Source: Atherinomorus stipes | Lineage: Eukaryota > Chordata > Actinopteri > Atheriniformes > Atherinidae | NCBI GenBank assembly: GCA_023101725.1 | Contig: JALJCO010010567.1 | Coordinates: forward strand, 97,001-161,000 | Direction of reading: 5' to 3' | Length of the DNA: 64,000 bases | In this document: one piece after another, positions 1 to 10,129 of the stretch | How the letters are laid out: each line of letters starts with the position of its first letter | Position numbering within the stretch: the first letter of the stretch is position 1 | Made by a program: the position numbers and the translations under genes | The notes under the pieces: generated by a model | Databases searched by the model: none | Told to the model about the DNA's origin: nothing | Seen by the model: the letters and a program-made list of their open reading frames with translations, nothing else

Positions 1-445
1 TTAACAGTTTTCTCAGTTTAGCCCCTATCGGCGGTTAAACTAGCATCCATCTTCATCGTACCTGTACTGTGAGTCACTCCAGCCAGTAACAGACAGTCTT
101 TTCTTGACTCTTGTTCTGTCCCTTCCTCTCTTTCTTTTCCTCTCTTCCTCCGGTCATGTTTCCTTGCATTTCTTTACCGAAGCCGACATGATGCGCGTTC
201 AAAACACCCACGATGTTGATCCCTGGTTTACATCCTTTAGCTAGTGAGTGACACGGTGCTGCAACCAATATTCGGCTGCAACGTCACAGTCGCGTCCCGG
301 ATGGGAATCTGACATACTGCTGTTTCTGAGCCTCCGGACGTCTCTGGGCAGTGACGACCTGAAAATGTGCAAAATGAATGTTGGTGTGCCATCAAAACGA
401 GTCAGAAGCACAGATTTTTAAGGTCTAAAAGTTACGTTGTGTGTC
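1..445 (+). repeat. Dispersed repeat R1, copy 1 (cut by window edge)
   Basis: Stretches such as TTTTCTCAGT, CAGTCTTTT-TTGACTCTTGTT and the terminal TTTTTAAGGT-TAAAAGTTAC recur in the same order at 53925-54401. No coding potential or terminal repeat was recognised, so the class is unknown. The window begins inside it. Confidence 0.6.
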
Positions 446-1075
446 TTTAAGAGTGGCCAAATTTTTTTGATGCAATGCTTCTGAACTCAGATTTCCTTCA
501 AGTTTACCCAACGGACTGCAGAACGAGTATTCACAGCAGTGTAAACGGATGCAGATGAAGACTGGAGCTACCCTGTAGACATACAGATGTGGGCATGAAA
601 AAGTTCCACCTTTCATTCATTCATTCATTTATGCTCTGAAATCGTTTCCCCTGGGCACACAGCTGTTTCTCTGTGCGACTGAATTAGCAGACAAGTCGCT
701 GGTAAGTGGCTGACAGTCGACAGACCAGGGAACTTTCTGCCGACTGCAGAAAGTCGGAAATATGTGAACATCTGTATTCACATATTTCCAAACTAAACAC
801 ACGATGATCCCAGATTTAGTTTTTCAAATGAAATTAGTCACGAAGCTAATTGCTGTAACATTCTGCTAAATGGCGGGTCCATTTAGAGCCAGCGTGTGTG
901 TGTGAACTGATTGAAAGCTGACATATGACGAACAGAGCTGGGACTGGGTTTCATAGCTGTTATAAAATCTTCCTGTGATGAATGTGTGCTTGCATCAAGA
1001 CCAGTGCAATGACTGGGTTCATTTGGCTCTGTTAGCTAAATGAGCCAGACCCCATTAGCCTGTTGTTGCAAGGAT

Positions 1076-1105
1076 TGATGATGATGATGATGATGATGAT
1101 GATGC
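1076..1105 (+). repeat. (GAT)n microsatellite
   Basis: About ten uninterrupted GAT/ATG triplets, followed closely by unique sequence. Confidence 0.9.
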
Positions 1106-1677
1106 TGACAGAAAAAAAATCTGTTGTCCTGAGAAACTGGGACTTCAGAGCCTTGTTCTTTTCCTGTTTTTTGTGGTGGTGGGTGGTGGGATAAGGTGTG
1201 GGGTGCTCATGAAGAGAATGTATGCCTTCTTGAAATGATGGTGCATGATTCAGATATTTTACCATAACTATCTATGCTCTGACCGTCTCCACACTGTCCT
1301 AATTTCAAGTGTTGATGCTCCTTAAAGCCAGAGTTGGTAATCCTGCTCAGAAAGACTGTTTGTTTGTTTGTTTTGGTGAAATGGTCCTTCCACCCTGACA
1401 GTATCAATACATCATGTATTCATAAAAAGGAAAGAAAAAGGAAAAAAGGTCAGACCTCTGTGAGAGCTGCACGTCTGTAAAAACTCTGACCAACCTCTGC
1501 CATTCGCAGCTTACAGAAACAACAAATCAATGCCTTTATGTCTCATCTCTGTCCCTCCCCTCTCTCCGTCCCCCACCTGGTCCCGACATGACCCGTTCTG
1601 TGCGCTGCTCACTGTACACAAATATAGCTAACGGATGCTGCACCAAAAAAGCAAAACAAAACACGGATAAGAATTAA

Positions 1678-2626
1678 AGGGAACTTCGTTTTTTTTCAAT
1701 CTGGACCTATTTTCTTGCATGAAATATGTTCATTTACTCACCCAGACAGTTTTGGTGCAGCTTGAATTCCTATTTAGATCCACTCCAGATCAGCGTATGC
1801 GCCATATCGTGGCAGTGATGGGGCAACCACGTCCAGCTCTAAATAAGGCATTATCTGCCACAAACTCCTTCATTTCTCCAATGTTTTGTTACGAAACATG
1901 GGTCGGACCCCACCTGTGAGCTCCAAGCGGCATTTTGTGATTCGTCCTTTATTTACAAACTTTTTACTGTGGCGGCTTTGATGACGACACCACAACAAAT
2001 AAACGTCTGTAAATCTGATCTGGAGTGGATCTATAAATCTCCCGAAGGAACTCAAGTTGCACCAAAACTGTCTGGGTGAGGAAATGTAGGGACGTTATGC
2101 TCGAGCCCGTCTGCTCGACCCCGCCTCGATCTTATGAACCGGAAGTCTCGTTACAGCTGCATGCCGAAAGCCACGTGACCACACTAACTGAGGCCTCGTT
2201 ATGTCATCCGCGAGTGTCGAGCTGAAATCTTGAAGAGACTGGGTTTATTAATCTGTCAATGCTTAATACAGGTTCCAATGGCTTGGAAAATTGTTGGAAA
2301 ATACGTAATTTATCACAGAGGATCATTCCAAGACATTAACCACAAAGGAAACACTAACTGAAGGTTGATAACGTATCTTTTATTATACACTGTGTCAGAG
2401 ACAAGACAGCTCCAGGCAGCGCTTCCCTCAGCTGCAGTACACATCCACGGCCAGCAGATGGAGCGCATACTGACTGTCTCAAATGTCTCAAGACTTCGTG
2501 TCAATCTCTTGGCAGCTGTGTCAAAATGTCTCAGTGTATCATGAAGCTTCGTATTCACCATCCCCAAGGAAATGAACATATTTCATGCAAGAAAATAGGT
2601 CCAGGTTGAAAAAACGAAGTTCCCCT
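1678..2626. mobile_element. TTAA-flanked non-autonomous DNA transposon with ~120-bp inverted ends
   Basis: Both ends read AGGG(G)AACTTCGTTTT and continue as inverted repeats for about 60 bp (CTGGACCTATTTTCTTGCATG and onward). They are flanked by TTAA at 1674-1677 and 2627-2630. The repeat continues inward (1737-1796 against 2017-2080, containing CACCCAGACAGTTTTGGTGC), but the right arm is interrupted by the hAT-like insertion at 2087-2566. TTAA duplication is typical of piggyBac and Kolobok elements; the AGGG ends fit Kolobok better. No transposase was seen. Confidence 0.75.
2087..2566. mobile_element. hAT-like insertion nested in the TTAA element (8-bp TSD)
   Basis: The exact octamer AGGAAATG occurs at 2079-2086 and 2567-2574. 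Deleting one copy and the 480 bp between restores the continuous inverted repeat of the surrounding element. Ends TAGGGACG and, reverse-complemented, TGGGGATGG are weakly similar. An 8-bp duplication is the hAT signature. The interior has no coding capacity. Confidence 0.75.
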
Positions 2627-3111
2627 TTAAGTCTCGGAGGCGTTGACGTTTGCAGTGTGAACTTTTTACACTGCAGAAGGAGTTGGAGGTGAGTGGATTA
2701 AAGCTTTTATTTCATGAAATACCGCGAGATTTTGTAACAGAACGATGAAATCTTGTGGTATTTTGTGAAATCTCATGAGATTTCGTAACAAAACGATGAT
2801 ATCTCGCAAGATTTCATTGAGTAGATCAATACTGCATTTTTGAATATAGATATGGTATTGGCATATGAAAATATGCCGAGAAAATATTTCAGTGTATCGA
2901 TATTTTTTCACACCCCTAATATTTAAACTGTCTGGAAGACAATCCTCCCCAAGACTTTCACAAAGAAATCATAAAAAAACAGCCTGTGTTTTGTCAGTTC
3001 CATCACTGCAGAGGAGCGATACCTTTAAGAAACAGGTGTTTGATAATAAATGAAACTTCCAGACAAATAAGGGTAAAAATACCGTAAATATTGTATATCG
3101 TCATCTTAAAT

Positions 3112-3153
3112 GAATATATCGTGATATGATATTTGGTCCGTATCGCCCAGCCC
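3112..3153 (+). mobile_element. Terminal fragment of a hAT-like MITE (ATCGCCCAGCCC end)
   Basis: The TATATCGTGATATGATA tract followed by GTATCGCCCAGCCC matches the right end of the complete element at 45705-47054. The matching left end was not found, so the fragment is truncated or badly decayed. Confidence 0.6.
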
Positions 3154-3285
3154 AAGGATGGGTACCCTTAAATCTGACCTGAACTGTCCTACTCATTTGA
3201 GACCCTTTTGCTACGGGACCAGTCTAACCAATCCAACCCAAGTAGGTGGAGCTTGATACGCTACAATCCACTGATTTTCTTAAAG

Positions 3286-3480
3286 CAGGGATCACTAACT
3301 CTGGACCTCTTGGGCCAGAGTCTGGAAGATTTTCATTGTGTTCTTGAGCCAACATACCTGACTTAAATTAATGAGTCATTATGCAGAATTTCATTGGCTG
3401 TTGGATTCATTTAATTTGAGTCAGGTGTGCTGGAGCAGGGAAATGTTGAAAACCTTCCGGACACTGGCCCAAGATGTACG
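3286..3480. mobile_element. Palindromic MITE with CAGGGAT...CTCTGGACC ends
   Basis: The left half (CTCTGGACCTCTTGGGCCAG ... GAGCCAACATACCTGACT) is the imperfect reverse complement of the right half (GAGTCAGGTGTGCTGGAGCA ... GGACACTGGCCCAAGA). The whole folds into a hairpin of about 195 bp. This is a very common teleost MITE type. The target duplication is not clear. Confidence 0.75.
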
Positions 3481-3549
3481 GATTTGATTATGCCTGGTTT
3501 AAAGAGTCATCACTTCCTTTGCATCTCTTTTTTTATTATTATCATTTAA

Positions 3550-4007
3550 AGGGTCTAGAGGCAAGATTAAGAAATGAAACTCGTGACTGGCGCCTCAGGT
3601 AACTGCAGCCACGAGCCAAGCCGTCACGGGAGCACAAACTGAAGCTTTAATATTGTTTACTAAGCTTTTTCTTCGTAGTTCCACTTTTTAGTGTCTTTCA
3701 GTTGATCTGGATCGTTTGCTGACGGCAGAAGAATCCATAACTATCGCTTACAGTGTTTGAATTTACCGCGACCGTCTTCTTCCGGCATCAAAGCTGCGGA
3801 TGTAGCGTCATTTGACGTCACATCCACAGGGCAGCGCTGGAAATTAGGCCACCAAATTGCAGCGCTTTCTGCAGCACACAGCCTGTTCAAGGCAACGGAG
3901 ACGTGGGTGGGCTCATTCTTTTCGGTTTTTAATGCTTCATCACCCATTAGTATTAAAAGAACGGGACATGCTTGTTCATTCTTTCGTAATTCCTGCCTCT
4001 AGTCCCT
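3550..4007 (+). mobile_element. TTAA-flanked family M1, copy 1
   Basis: It begins AGGGTCTAGAGGCAAG after TTAA (3546-3549) and ends TGCCTCTAGTCCCT. Its interior (GTGTCTTTCAGTTGATCTGG, GCGGATGTAGCGTCATTTGA) is shared with copies at 38570-39032 and 50476-51119. The right TTAA has mutated to ATAT. Non-coding. Confidence 0.8.
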
Positions 4008-4095
4008 ATATGGCCACATGCCAAGAAGAAATAATACAAACTGGTAGATGTCAGCTGTTCTCATCCTTTGTTTCTGTGTCACGTTCTTCTTCATT

Positions 4096-5008
4096 GTAAT
4101 TGACCTATGGCTAAACGACGCCCCCACATGCGATGAGCCAATCACAGTGTGCACAGCTAACCCAATGCACTCAGACATTCTCTGCTTGAACGTCCACTGA
4201 AATGCAAAGAAGTTAGTCCTGTTTTGTTTGTTTTTATGTATTTTTGTGGGGGTTTTTTTGTTTAAAATGGTCAAACAGTGTGTGTGGGGTACATGCAACT
4301 CTGACACTAGGCATCCGAAGAGGCTGGGTGACGGGGAGGATTTTTTTTTTGTGGAAAGGGCAAACGAGAAAAGTGTCTGCTTTGGATAAAGTTATGTGGC
4401 AGACTACAACATCAGCTGAACGTGGTTAAAATTAACAGATGTCTACATCTGTTCTAAGGTAAGGCAACATCGTATTCGGGGCAACATGCTGTCACTTTGC
4501 TGGAAAGAAATATGAAGTTATCTTTCAAATCCCTAATGTTAGCTTAAGTTAGCTAATGCTAGCCAAACGTGCTAGTTTTTGTAGTTCAATAATGGTACAT
4601 AAGAGGTCAGCTATAGCTGTGGTGTAGTAACGTAGGTACAGTAACGACACGCCTCTGGCTTCCAAGCTGCAGCCGACTCTTCTCCGCTCCGGTAGCTGTT
4701 TAATCAGTTTTTGGCAGACGATCACATTTTGGCACAACACCGGCAGCCGTGCAGTAGTTTGTGCAAGAAACTGAGGGAGTGCGCACTTGTCACATTCCAG
4801 AGATTCACAGCCTTGATTTTGACTCGCAGTTTCAGACTCTTGAACAATGTTTTTTTTTAAAAAATGTATCTTGTCATGGTCTCTCTGATCCTGCGTCTGC
4901 TGTCCGTGTTGACATCTGTCATCTCCGGAGACGTCACATAGCGCCCGTCACAGAAGGTTGCCTGTCTGAGTGAGTGGAGGGGGCGTGGCTTAGCCATAGG
5001 TCAATTGG
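4096..5008 (+). mobile_element. THAP-domain transposon remnant with ~30-bp TIRs
   Basis: Inverted ends TGACCTATGGCTAAACGACG (from 4101) and its near reverse complement around 4981-5005, each next to a GGGGGCG / CGCCCCC block, bound a 0.91-kb unit. Between them is a degraded THAP-domain reading frame (4267-4425). THAP domains are the DNA-binding domain of P-element and Kolobok transposases. Most of the transposase is missing, so this is a non-autonomous derivative. No target duplication is evident. Confidence 0.7.
4267..4425 (+). pseudogene. THAP zinc-finger N-terminal exon remnant (transposase)
   Basis: The frame opens MVKQCVWGTCNSDTRHPKRL. This carries the first cysteine pair of the C2CH THAP zinc finger and the usual start of fish THAP transposases. 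A run of T at 4341-4350 shifts the frame. In the next frame the sequence continues KREKCLLWIKLCGR and QLNV, again THAP consensus. The zinc-coordinating histidine region is not present, and the frame then ends. Expression is unlikely. Confidence 0.75.
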
Positions 5009-5009
5009 A

Positions 5010-7880
5010 GCCCGGTGTCGCTCCGCGATGACATCACGCTTTTACGTAGCTGATAAAGCTATCCCTTTACGGCCAATACACCACTGGTTAACAGTACGGT
5101 TGCTGTGGAAACGCTACAAGAGATCAGGATTCACCGCACCCGCCTCCACCATCCCGACCCGCTGGTGGAAATGGGGGTTTTGGAGGTATAGTGACAGGAT
5201 CCCACACGGTCACACACGTCAGAAGCATTACGCTCATATTTAAATCTGCCCATCGTGTAAAAAGGACTGATCAATCACTTTTTCCAGCGTCCATGTAAAC
5301 ATGTGAGCTGGAATCTCTGATCGGAATCATTTCAACCACACAGATGGAATATTCGTCCATGTAAACGCGACTGCTGCCTCCACAGTTTCCACGAGTGCTG
5401 CTCAGTTTACAATAACTAGTTCTGAATACAGATCAGAGGACAGACAGACGGCTCCGACTGTATGACTGCATTTAATGTGGAGCATAAATGGGCCTTTAAA
5501 TGTGTTCATGAACTTGACGTGGAGTGTTTAATCATGAGGTTTGAGAAATAACCGGAGCTATAACTCACAACCCCATCATTGTATCTCATCAGAAATATTT
5601 GACGTTATATTTCAGGTACGCAAATCCAAAAGTTTAAACTAATACAGATGATTTTTTTAGAGATTTAAATTAATTATATGTTTTATATGTTATAGTTTAT
5701 ATTTAATCCCACTGAATAGCATAAAACCTGAAAGGACAAAACTCTCACAGACAGCAGGGCTTTGGACAAAACTGTATCTGAATGCCTGGGCTGAGGCGCG
5801 GTTGGGTAGGAAAAGCCAATAGTTGCTATTCAGCTAGTAGTGCATCAAAAGGGGAAAATCCCATCTGAAAGATCAGTTTATTTATGGTCTTGGCACTGAG
5901 CACATCACTGGTTCAGAATGAACAAAAAAATCAGTATAACATCAGCCTTAACATGTACGAAGAGGCTTAAGTCATCTTAATGACCGCATCCCTCCAGGTC
6001 CTTTTAAAGCCAGTTTCACCCAAAGCTGCAGAAGTGTGTGAAAGAATGTCTAGAATAAGTTTTCTTTTCTTTTACAGATGATTAATGTAAACTTCTACAA
6101 ATGTGTCATCCTAAAGCGGAAGTGAGGCGTACAGGAAAGAGCCCTCAGCAGGATAGCGTATGCATGCAGGATGACCAGGGGCCTGAGATGTGATGTGCAG
6201 ACACAGGACCTTATCTCTGGCTTCAGATGGGTCACATGAGTCACAACGCCACGGGAGACCATGACCAGTGGGGGTTGGGCTGTGTTGTCCGTGATTGCAA
6301 ATACCCCCTGCCTCCATACGCACACTCTCACGCTTTTTTCTGCTCATCCCACCTTGTACATCTGCAGCTCACACACTATCTTGAACACACAAGATTGGCT
6401 TATCTGCGATTGGCTCTTCATGTGCAGTGCAGCTCAGTTATTTCTAAAGAAGAGGGAGCTAAATAAATAAAAGTGACGGTAAAGAAAAATGACAGCCTCT
6501 CACCTATTTTTACTCTCAGAGTTGGAAAGAAAAATGAATACAACAGCCTGTGGGTTGGCAAATATCCAAATGAGAGCACCGAGCTCAAAATAAAGCTTCA
6601 CTCAGAAACATTTTTTAAGAATCGTGGTAGGCAGTGTGACGAGGTTTTAAAGAGCTTTGTTCCATGTGTATTTTAAACCAACCACCTGGGATCCTCGGTG
6701 AGAAGAGGAAAAACTAAAACAAAGACGTGTGGTTGTAATAGATTGGCGTTTGGCTCGACAGTAATGTGCGTGCGCTTTAAACAATAACAAGAAAACAGAG
6801 GCGGGTTGAAGCGTTGCCTCGCTCACCGTGGCTCCTTCATTCCTGCATTCTGGGAGTTGTTTTATCGAACTGTCATGACTCATGTATTTCCCGGGCTTGA
6901 AGGGCTCATTTTAAATTAGCCGAGAAAGTTCAATGGCAGGATCGGCCAAGCAAGCCCACTCAATATCACACGGCCCGGCGCCTCGTCTTTAATGGATCGT
7001 GAAAAATGATGAATGACGTGCTGAGGCCAGCCATCCCAACGCAACACCTGTTCTTTTCAATTGACAGTGCAAAACAATGCAGACCCCCCCCCCCCCCCCT
7101 CCTGGAAACAAGCCTATACAGGAAACGTATTGATCTGAGCTCTGCTATCAGTCTCATTTAGAATTTCATTTGGTCTCCCTCCAGCATCCAAGTTATTAAC
7201 TGGTACAAAATTATGTACAAAGTGGTACCGAGAGGGGTGGGTTAACATCTGGGTTATTATAGTGGGAAGATATTGGACATATGCTGGCCTTTTTAAATAA
7301 CCAGTCACAGCTGATGGCTTTACGACACCAGTCTGTAAAATCTATTTGACCTTCAGGAGCTTCATTAACCTGCCTTGGTATATTACTTAGAAAGAATAGA
7401 TTCAGGTTTTGTGAAATGAAAGAAATGAATGAGGAGAAATTGAAAGATTTCAGTCAGGAAGGCAATAATGAGCAGATTACACGGTGACCTGCTCACTGAT
7501 GGATGTTTCCATCATGCTGCCTTTAATAAGAAGCTGGAGTTGGAGGGGTGGTGGGGGCCGAAGCACAAAATACTTGGTGTGGAATTTGGCAACTTGAGTA
7601 AAAATAACTTTGTCACATTTGCTGAAACTGTCGCTAAGAGAAACAATTAGGAAGGAAATCTGTAAACAGAAATTCTGGTTCCTGCGGCACGAACCCACTG
7701 TAGCTGAAAACAACCAGTCAGGGCCAGAAGGAGGCTCTAACTGGTGTCAATCACTGTCTCTGTTGCCGTGGTTACGAGCATGCAGATGCATGACGGCCTC
7801 CTTCCTGCACGGAGGGTTTGAGGACGGTCCACCATTTTCTAAACGATGCAAAGTTCTGCTTTAGGTTTACTATTACCCAG
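5010..7880. other. Intronic sequence with no assigned gene or element
   Basis: Only short features were seen. A pair of CCATGTAAAC motifs at about 5290 and 5360 resembles termini of teleost hAT MITEs. There is a poly-C run at 7085-7099. The block 6890-7080 is unique-looking and of balanced composition. Open frames here are short and unlike known proteins. Confidence 0.5.
7085..7099 (+). repeat. Poly-C tract
   Basis: An uninterrupted cytosine run of about 15 bases preceding TCCTGG. Length is likely to be unreliable in assembly. Confidence 0.8.
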
Positions 7881-7885
7881 AGATG

Positions 7886-7999
7886 CACTGCAAAAACTCA
7901 AATCTTACCAACTACATTTTTCTCATTTCTAGTCAAAATATCTCATCACTCTCAAAATAAGACAAAATTACCTAAAGAGAAACATTTCAGTGAGATGTA
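7886..7999 (+). mobile_element. MITE family C1, copy 1, left part
   Basis: It begins CACTGCAAAAACTCAAATCT and runs through AAACATTTCAGTGAGAT, matching the end arms of the complete copy at 60775-61199. It stops abruptly at about 7999 where other repeats begin. Its continuation is found at 9784-9905. Confidence 0.75.
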
Positions 8000-8189
8000 C
8001 ACTCTAAAAAGAATATCTGAGCTTAGTTGATATGAAAGAAAAGTTTTCATTGATCTAATGTAATTATATTGGTTTGGTGATGGAATCTTTTTTTTTTTTT
8101 TTTTAGTCAAATCAACCTAAAAAAAACTCCACTCTAACACTTTTTTTTTTTTTCCAAAGTCTCCGTAAATGGGGGGGGGCCCCCGGGCC

Positions 8190-8238
8190 CCCCGATCCCT
8201 GAACTGGATAAGCGGTACAGAAAATGACTGACTGACTC
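8190..8238 (+). mobile_element. 3' tail fragment of a teleost SINE/LINE
   Basis: The sequence CTGGATAAGCGGTACAGAAA followed by repeated GACT units is the characteristic tail of common teleost non-LTR elements (GGATAAGCGG...AAATGGATGGATGG type). Only the tail is present, next to a G/C homopolymer block at 8171-8193. Confidence 0.6.
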
Positions 8239-8547
8239 TGACTGCTTACTTTTACTCAAAGTAAATTCATTAAGTTGTTTCAGCTTTAGCATGCACGAGG
8301 AGCAAAAGGGGTAGGGCTATTTTCAAAATTCAATTTATCTGAACCATAAAAGCTCACGGGAAAGCAGATTCAGCAGGAATTTAACCGTTTATGATTGTTA
8401 TCCTATAAATTTGAGTCGTGTTTGCTTCCTTTGTTATGTTCACGTTCAGAGAAAGTTAAGAAATTCTGTTCAGTTTGGACATTAAAGTTGGACCATGAGC
8501 GTAAAGAACAGTACAAGGAGATAAACTTGGTGACAGATAATAACCAT

Positions 8548-8694
8548 TGATCATCTTCTGCGGATGGTTTCTGACAGGCTAGGTGCCACATGGCACAATG
8601 CTGCCCTTGCTTGGCCACACATGGAAAGGCAGCAATGTGCCATGTGGCACCTAGCCTGCCGGAAATCATCCGAAGAGGAAGAAGAACCAATGAT
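8548..8694. repeat. Long inverted repeat (hairpin) inside E2 copy 1
   Basis: Left arm 8548-8605 and right arm 8628-8694 are reverse complements with few mismatches. The core AGGCTAGGTGCCACATGGCA is perfect in both and is followed by CA-TGCTGCC. The loop is about 22 bases. It is absent from the E2 copy at 23.4 kb, so it is a later acquisition. It could be a small foldback MITE or a miRNA-like hairpin. Confidence 0.8.
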
Positions 8695-8945
8695 CTACTC
8701 TATAGGATACTTTAACTGAATAAAGTGAACTTAATATAATTTGCTACAACATTTAAGTTTCTTAAATTAAGTGAAAATTTCAGGTGAAATTAAATTAGAA
8801 TATTGGGCTTAAGTGGGAAAAGCAACTTTATTGATTTTATTTCAAACAACTTGAAATAAATGGTTTGCTTCAATGTAAAAAGAAACAGTTTGCATGAACT
8901 TAAAAAGTTAGGTTGAACCAACTTTTTTTATTTACATTGAATTAA

Positions 8946-9689
8946 TGCAGAACTCAGTAACTTCAGCTCGGGGCTCCCCTAGTGGCGTCCTTTCACTGTC
9001 GTGTTCAACCCCCCTTACACCCCCACAGCACACAGACGGCTTCTCTACCTGTCTTTCCTCTATTTTGATCGCTGGATATATTTCTAAGCGTTTGCTAGCT
9101 TGTTAATGCTACTTGCTGCGTTGGTAGCAGCACCCGCTCCCTCTGCTCAAAGCAAAGTCCTGTATCTTCTGAAACGGGACGTTTTACCCGCGATTTGCGG
9201 GTAAATATGCCGTGGATTATATTTGTCACTGGTGTTGGCGGGTAGCAGGTAAGAATACGAACTTTTATTTACTTTTTGCGGACGTGACAAGTGATTATTG
9301 AGCCTGAAGCAGTGATGCTTCACCCGGCGCCCAGGCAGCGCAGCTACGTGAATCACTCTGGTCCAGCAAAGAGTTGGTTATGAGAGCCAGGAGCCGTGTT
9401 TAGGTGGTGGAAGATAAAGAAATGTTTTCTTTGAATTAGCGCTGATAGTCTGGTTAAAATCAGAGCTGGAAGCAGCTCGGTAGATAGGGGACCTGAGTAC
9501 CGTACAGCGGTTTCTGTTGTCACAAGTTCTGCTCGGGTCGGCGCAGGCAAAGTTGTTTTTAGCTGCTCGCAGGCCAGAGGCCCCGGCGGGAGGGGGGGGA
9601 ACATTGAATCGCTCCGTAAACACTTTGTTTAGCCCCACGGGGATTCCGAAAAGCATTTATTGAGGTAAAAAAGTTACTGAGTTTCCCCT
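8946..9689. mobile_element. TTAA-flanked element with ACTCAGTAACTT ends
   Basis: TTAA at 8942-8945 and 9690-9693 flank inverted ends containing AACTCAGTAACTT and AAGTTACTGAGTTTCCCCT. The interior has no recognisable protein. The left terminus has lost its AGGGG bases. Confidence 0.6.
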
Positions 9690-9783
9690 TTAATGTAGAA
9701 ATATTTGGTGTGACCGATTACCTTCATTTTTTTAGGTTAAGCCAAAGCTTTATTTTTTTTTAAGTTTAGGAATTTCTTTTAAA

Positions 9784-9905
9784 ACAATGCATCTTATTTC
9801 AAGAAACCGTAAGAAAATTTTGACTGTCCCCGTGGCAGAAATGTTTGGTTATTACGACTGAAAAAATCTTGGTCACTCTTAAAAAAGGAAAAAAAAAGGA
9901 AAAAA
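9784..9905 (+). mobile_element. MITE family C1, copy 1, right part
   Basis: AATGCATCTTATTTCAAGAA, then GGCAGAAATGTTTGGTTATT and CTTGGTCACTCTTAAA, follow the order seen in the complete C1 copy at 60775-61199. With 7886-7999 this reconstitutes one MITE split by about 1.8 kb of later insertions. Confidence 0.65.
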
Positions 9906-9916
9906 AAAAAAAATAA

Positions 9917-9933
9917 TATATATATATATATAT
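9917..9933 (+). repeat. (TA)n microsatellite
   Basis: Short alternating TA run following an A-rich stretch. Confidence 0.75.
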
Positions 9934-10129
9934 GCACATGTACATATAAAATTTTATTCAGTTCACTCAACTTAAATTTATCAGATGTAATCATTTGAAG
10001 TAAAATTTTTAAATTGTTTCAACTTGGCCAAAGTATGATAAGGTGCATTTTGGCTTTCCTAAGGCATTATTTTATTTTTGCCACAACGTCCATCGTGCAA
10101 ATAGGTTAGTAATCGTAAATCGCCATTAC

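Larger units (their letters stand above)
8000..8940 (+). mobile_element. Dispersed element E2, copy 1 (hAT-like CACT(G/C)TAAAAAG end)
   Basis: Segments such as ATCTGAGCTTAGTTGAT, TTTGGTGATGGAATC, TTACTCAAAGTAAATTC and CAGTTTGGAC-TTAAAGTTG-ACCATGAG recur in order at 23428-24619. The 3' end is not sharply recognisable here. It carries a LINE/SINE tail (8190-8238) and a long hairpin (8548-8694) that the other copy lacks. No coding sequence was recognised. Confidence 0.6.

Noticed and set aside
2700..2820. Repeated CGATGAAATCTCG-like motifs
   Set aside because: Short imperfect internal repeats without clear ends or periodicity. Not enough to call an element.
6095..6470. Short overlapping frames on both strands
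   Set aside because: No similarity, no consistent splice sites.
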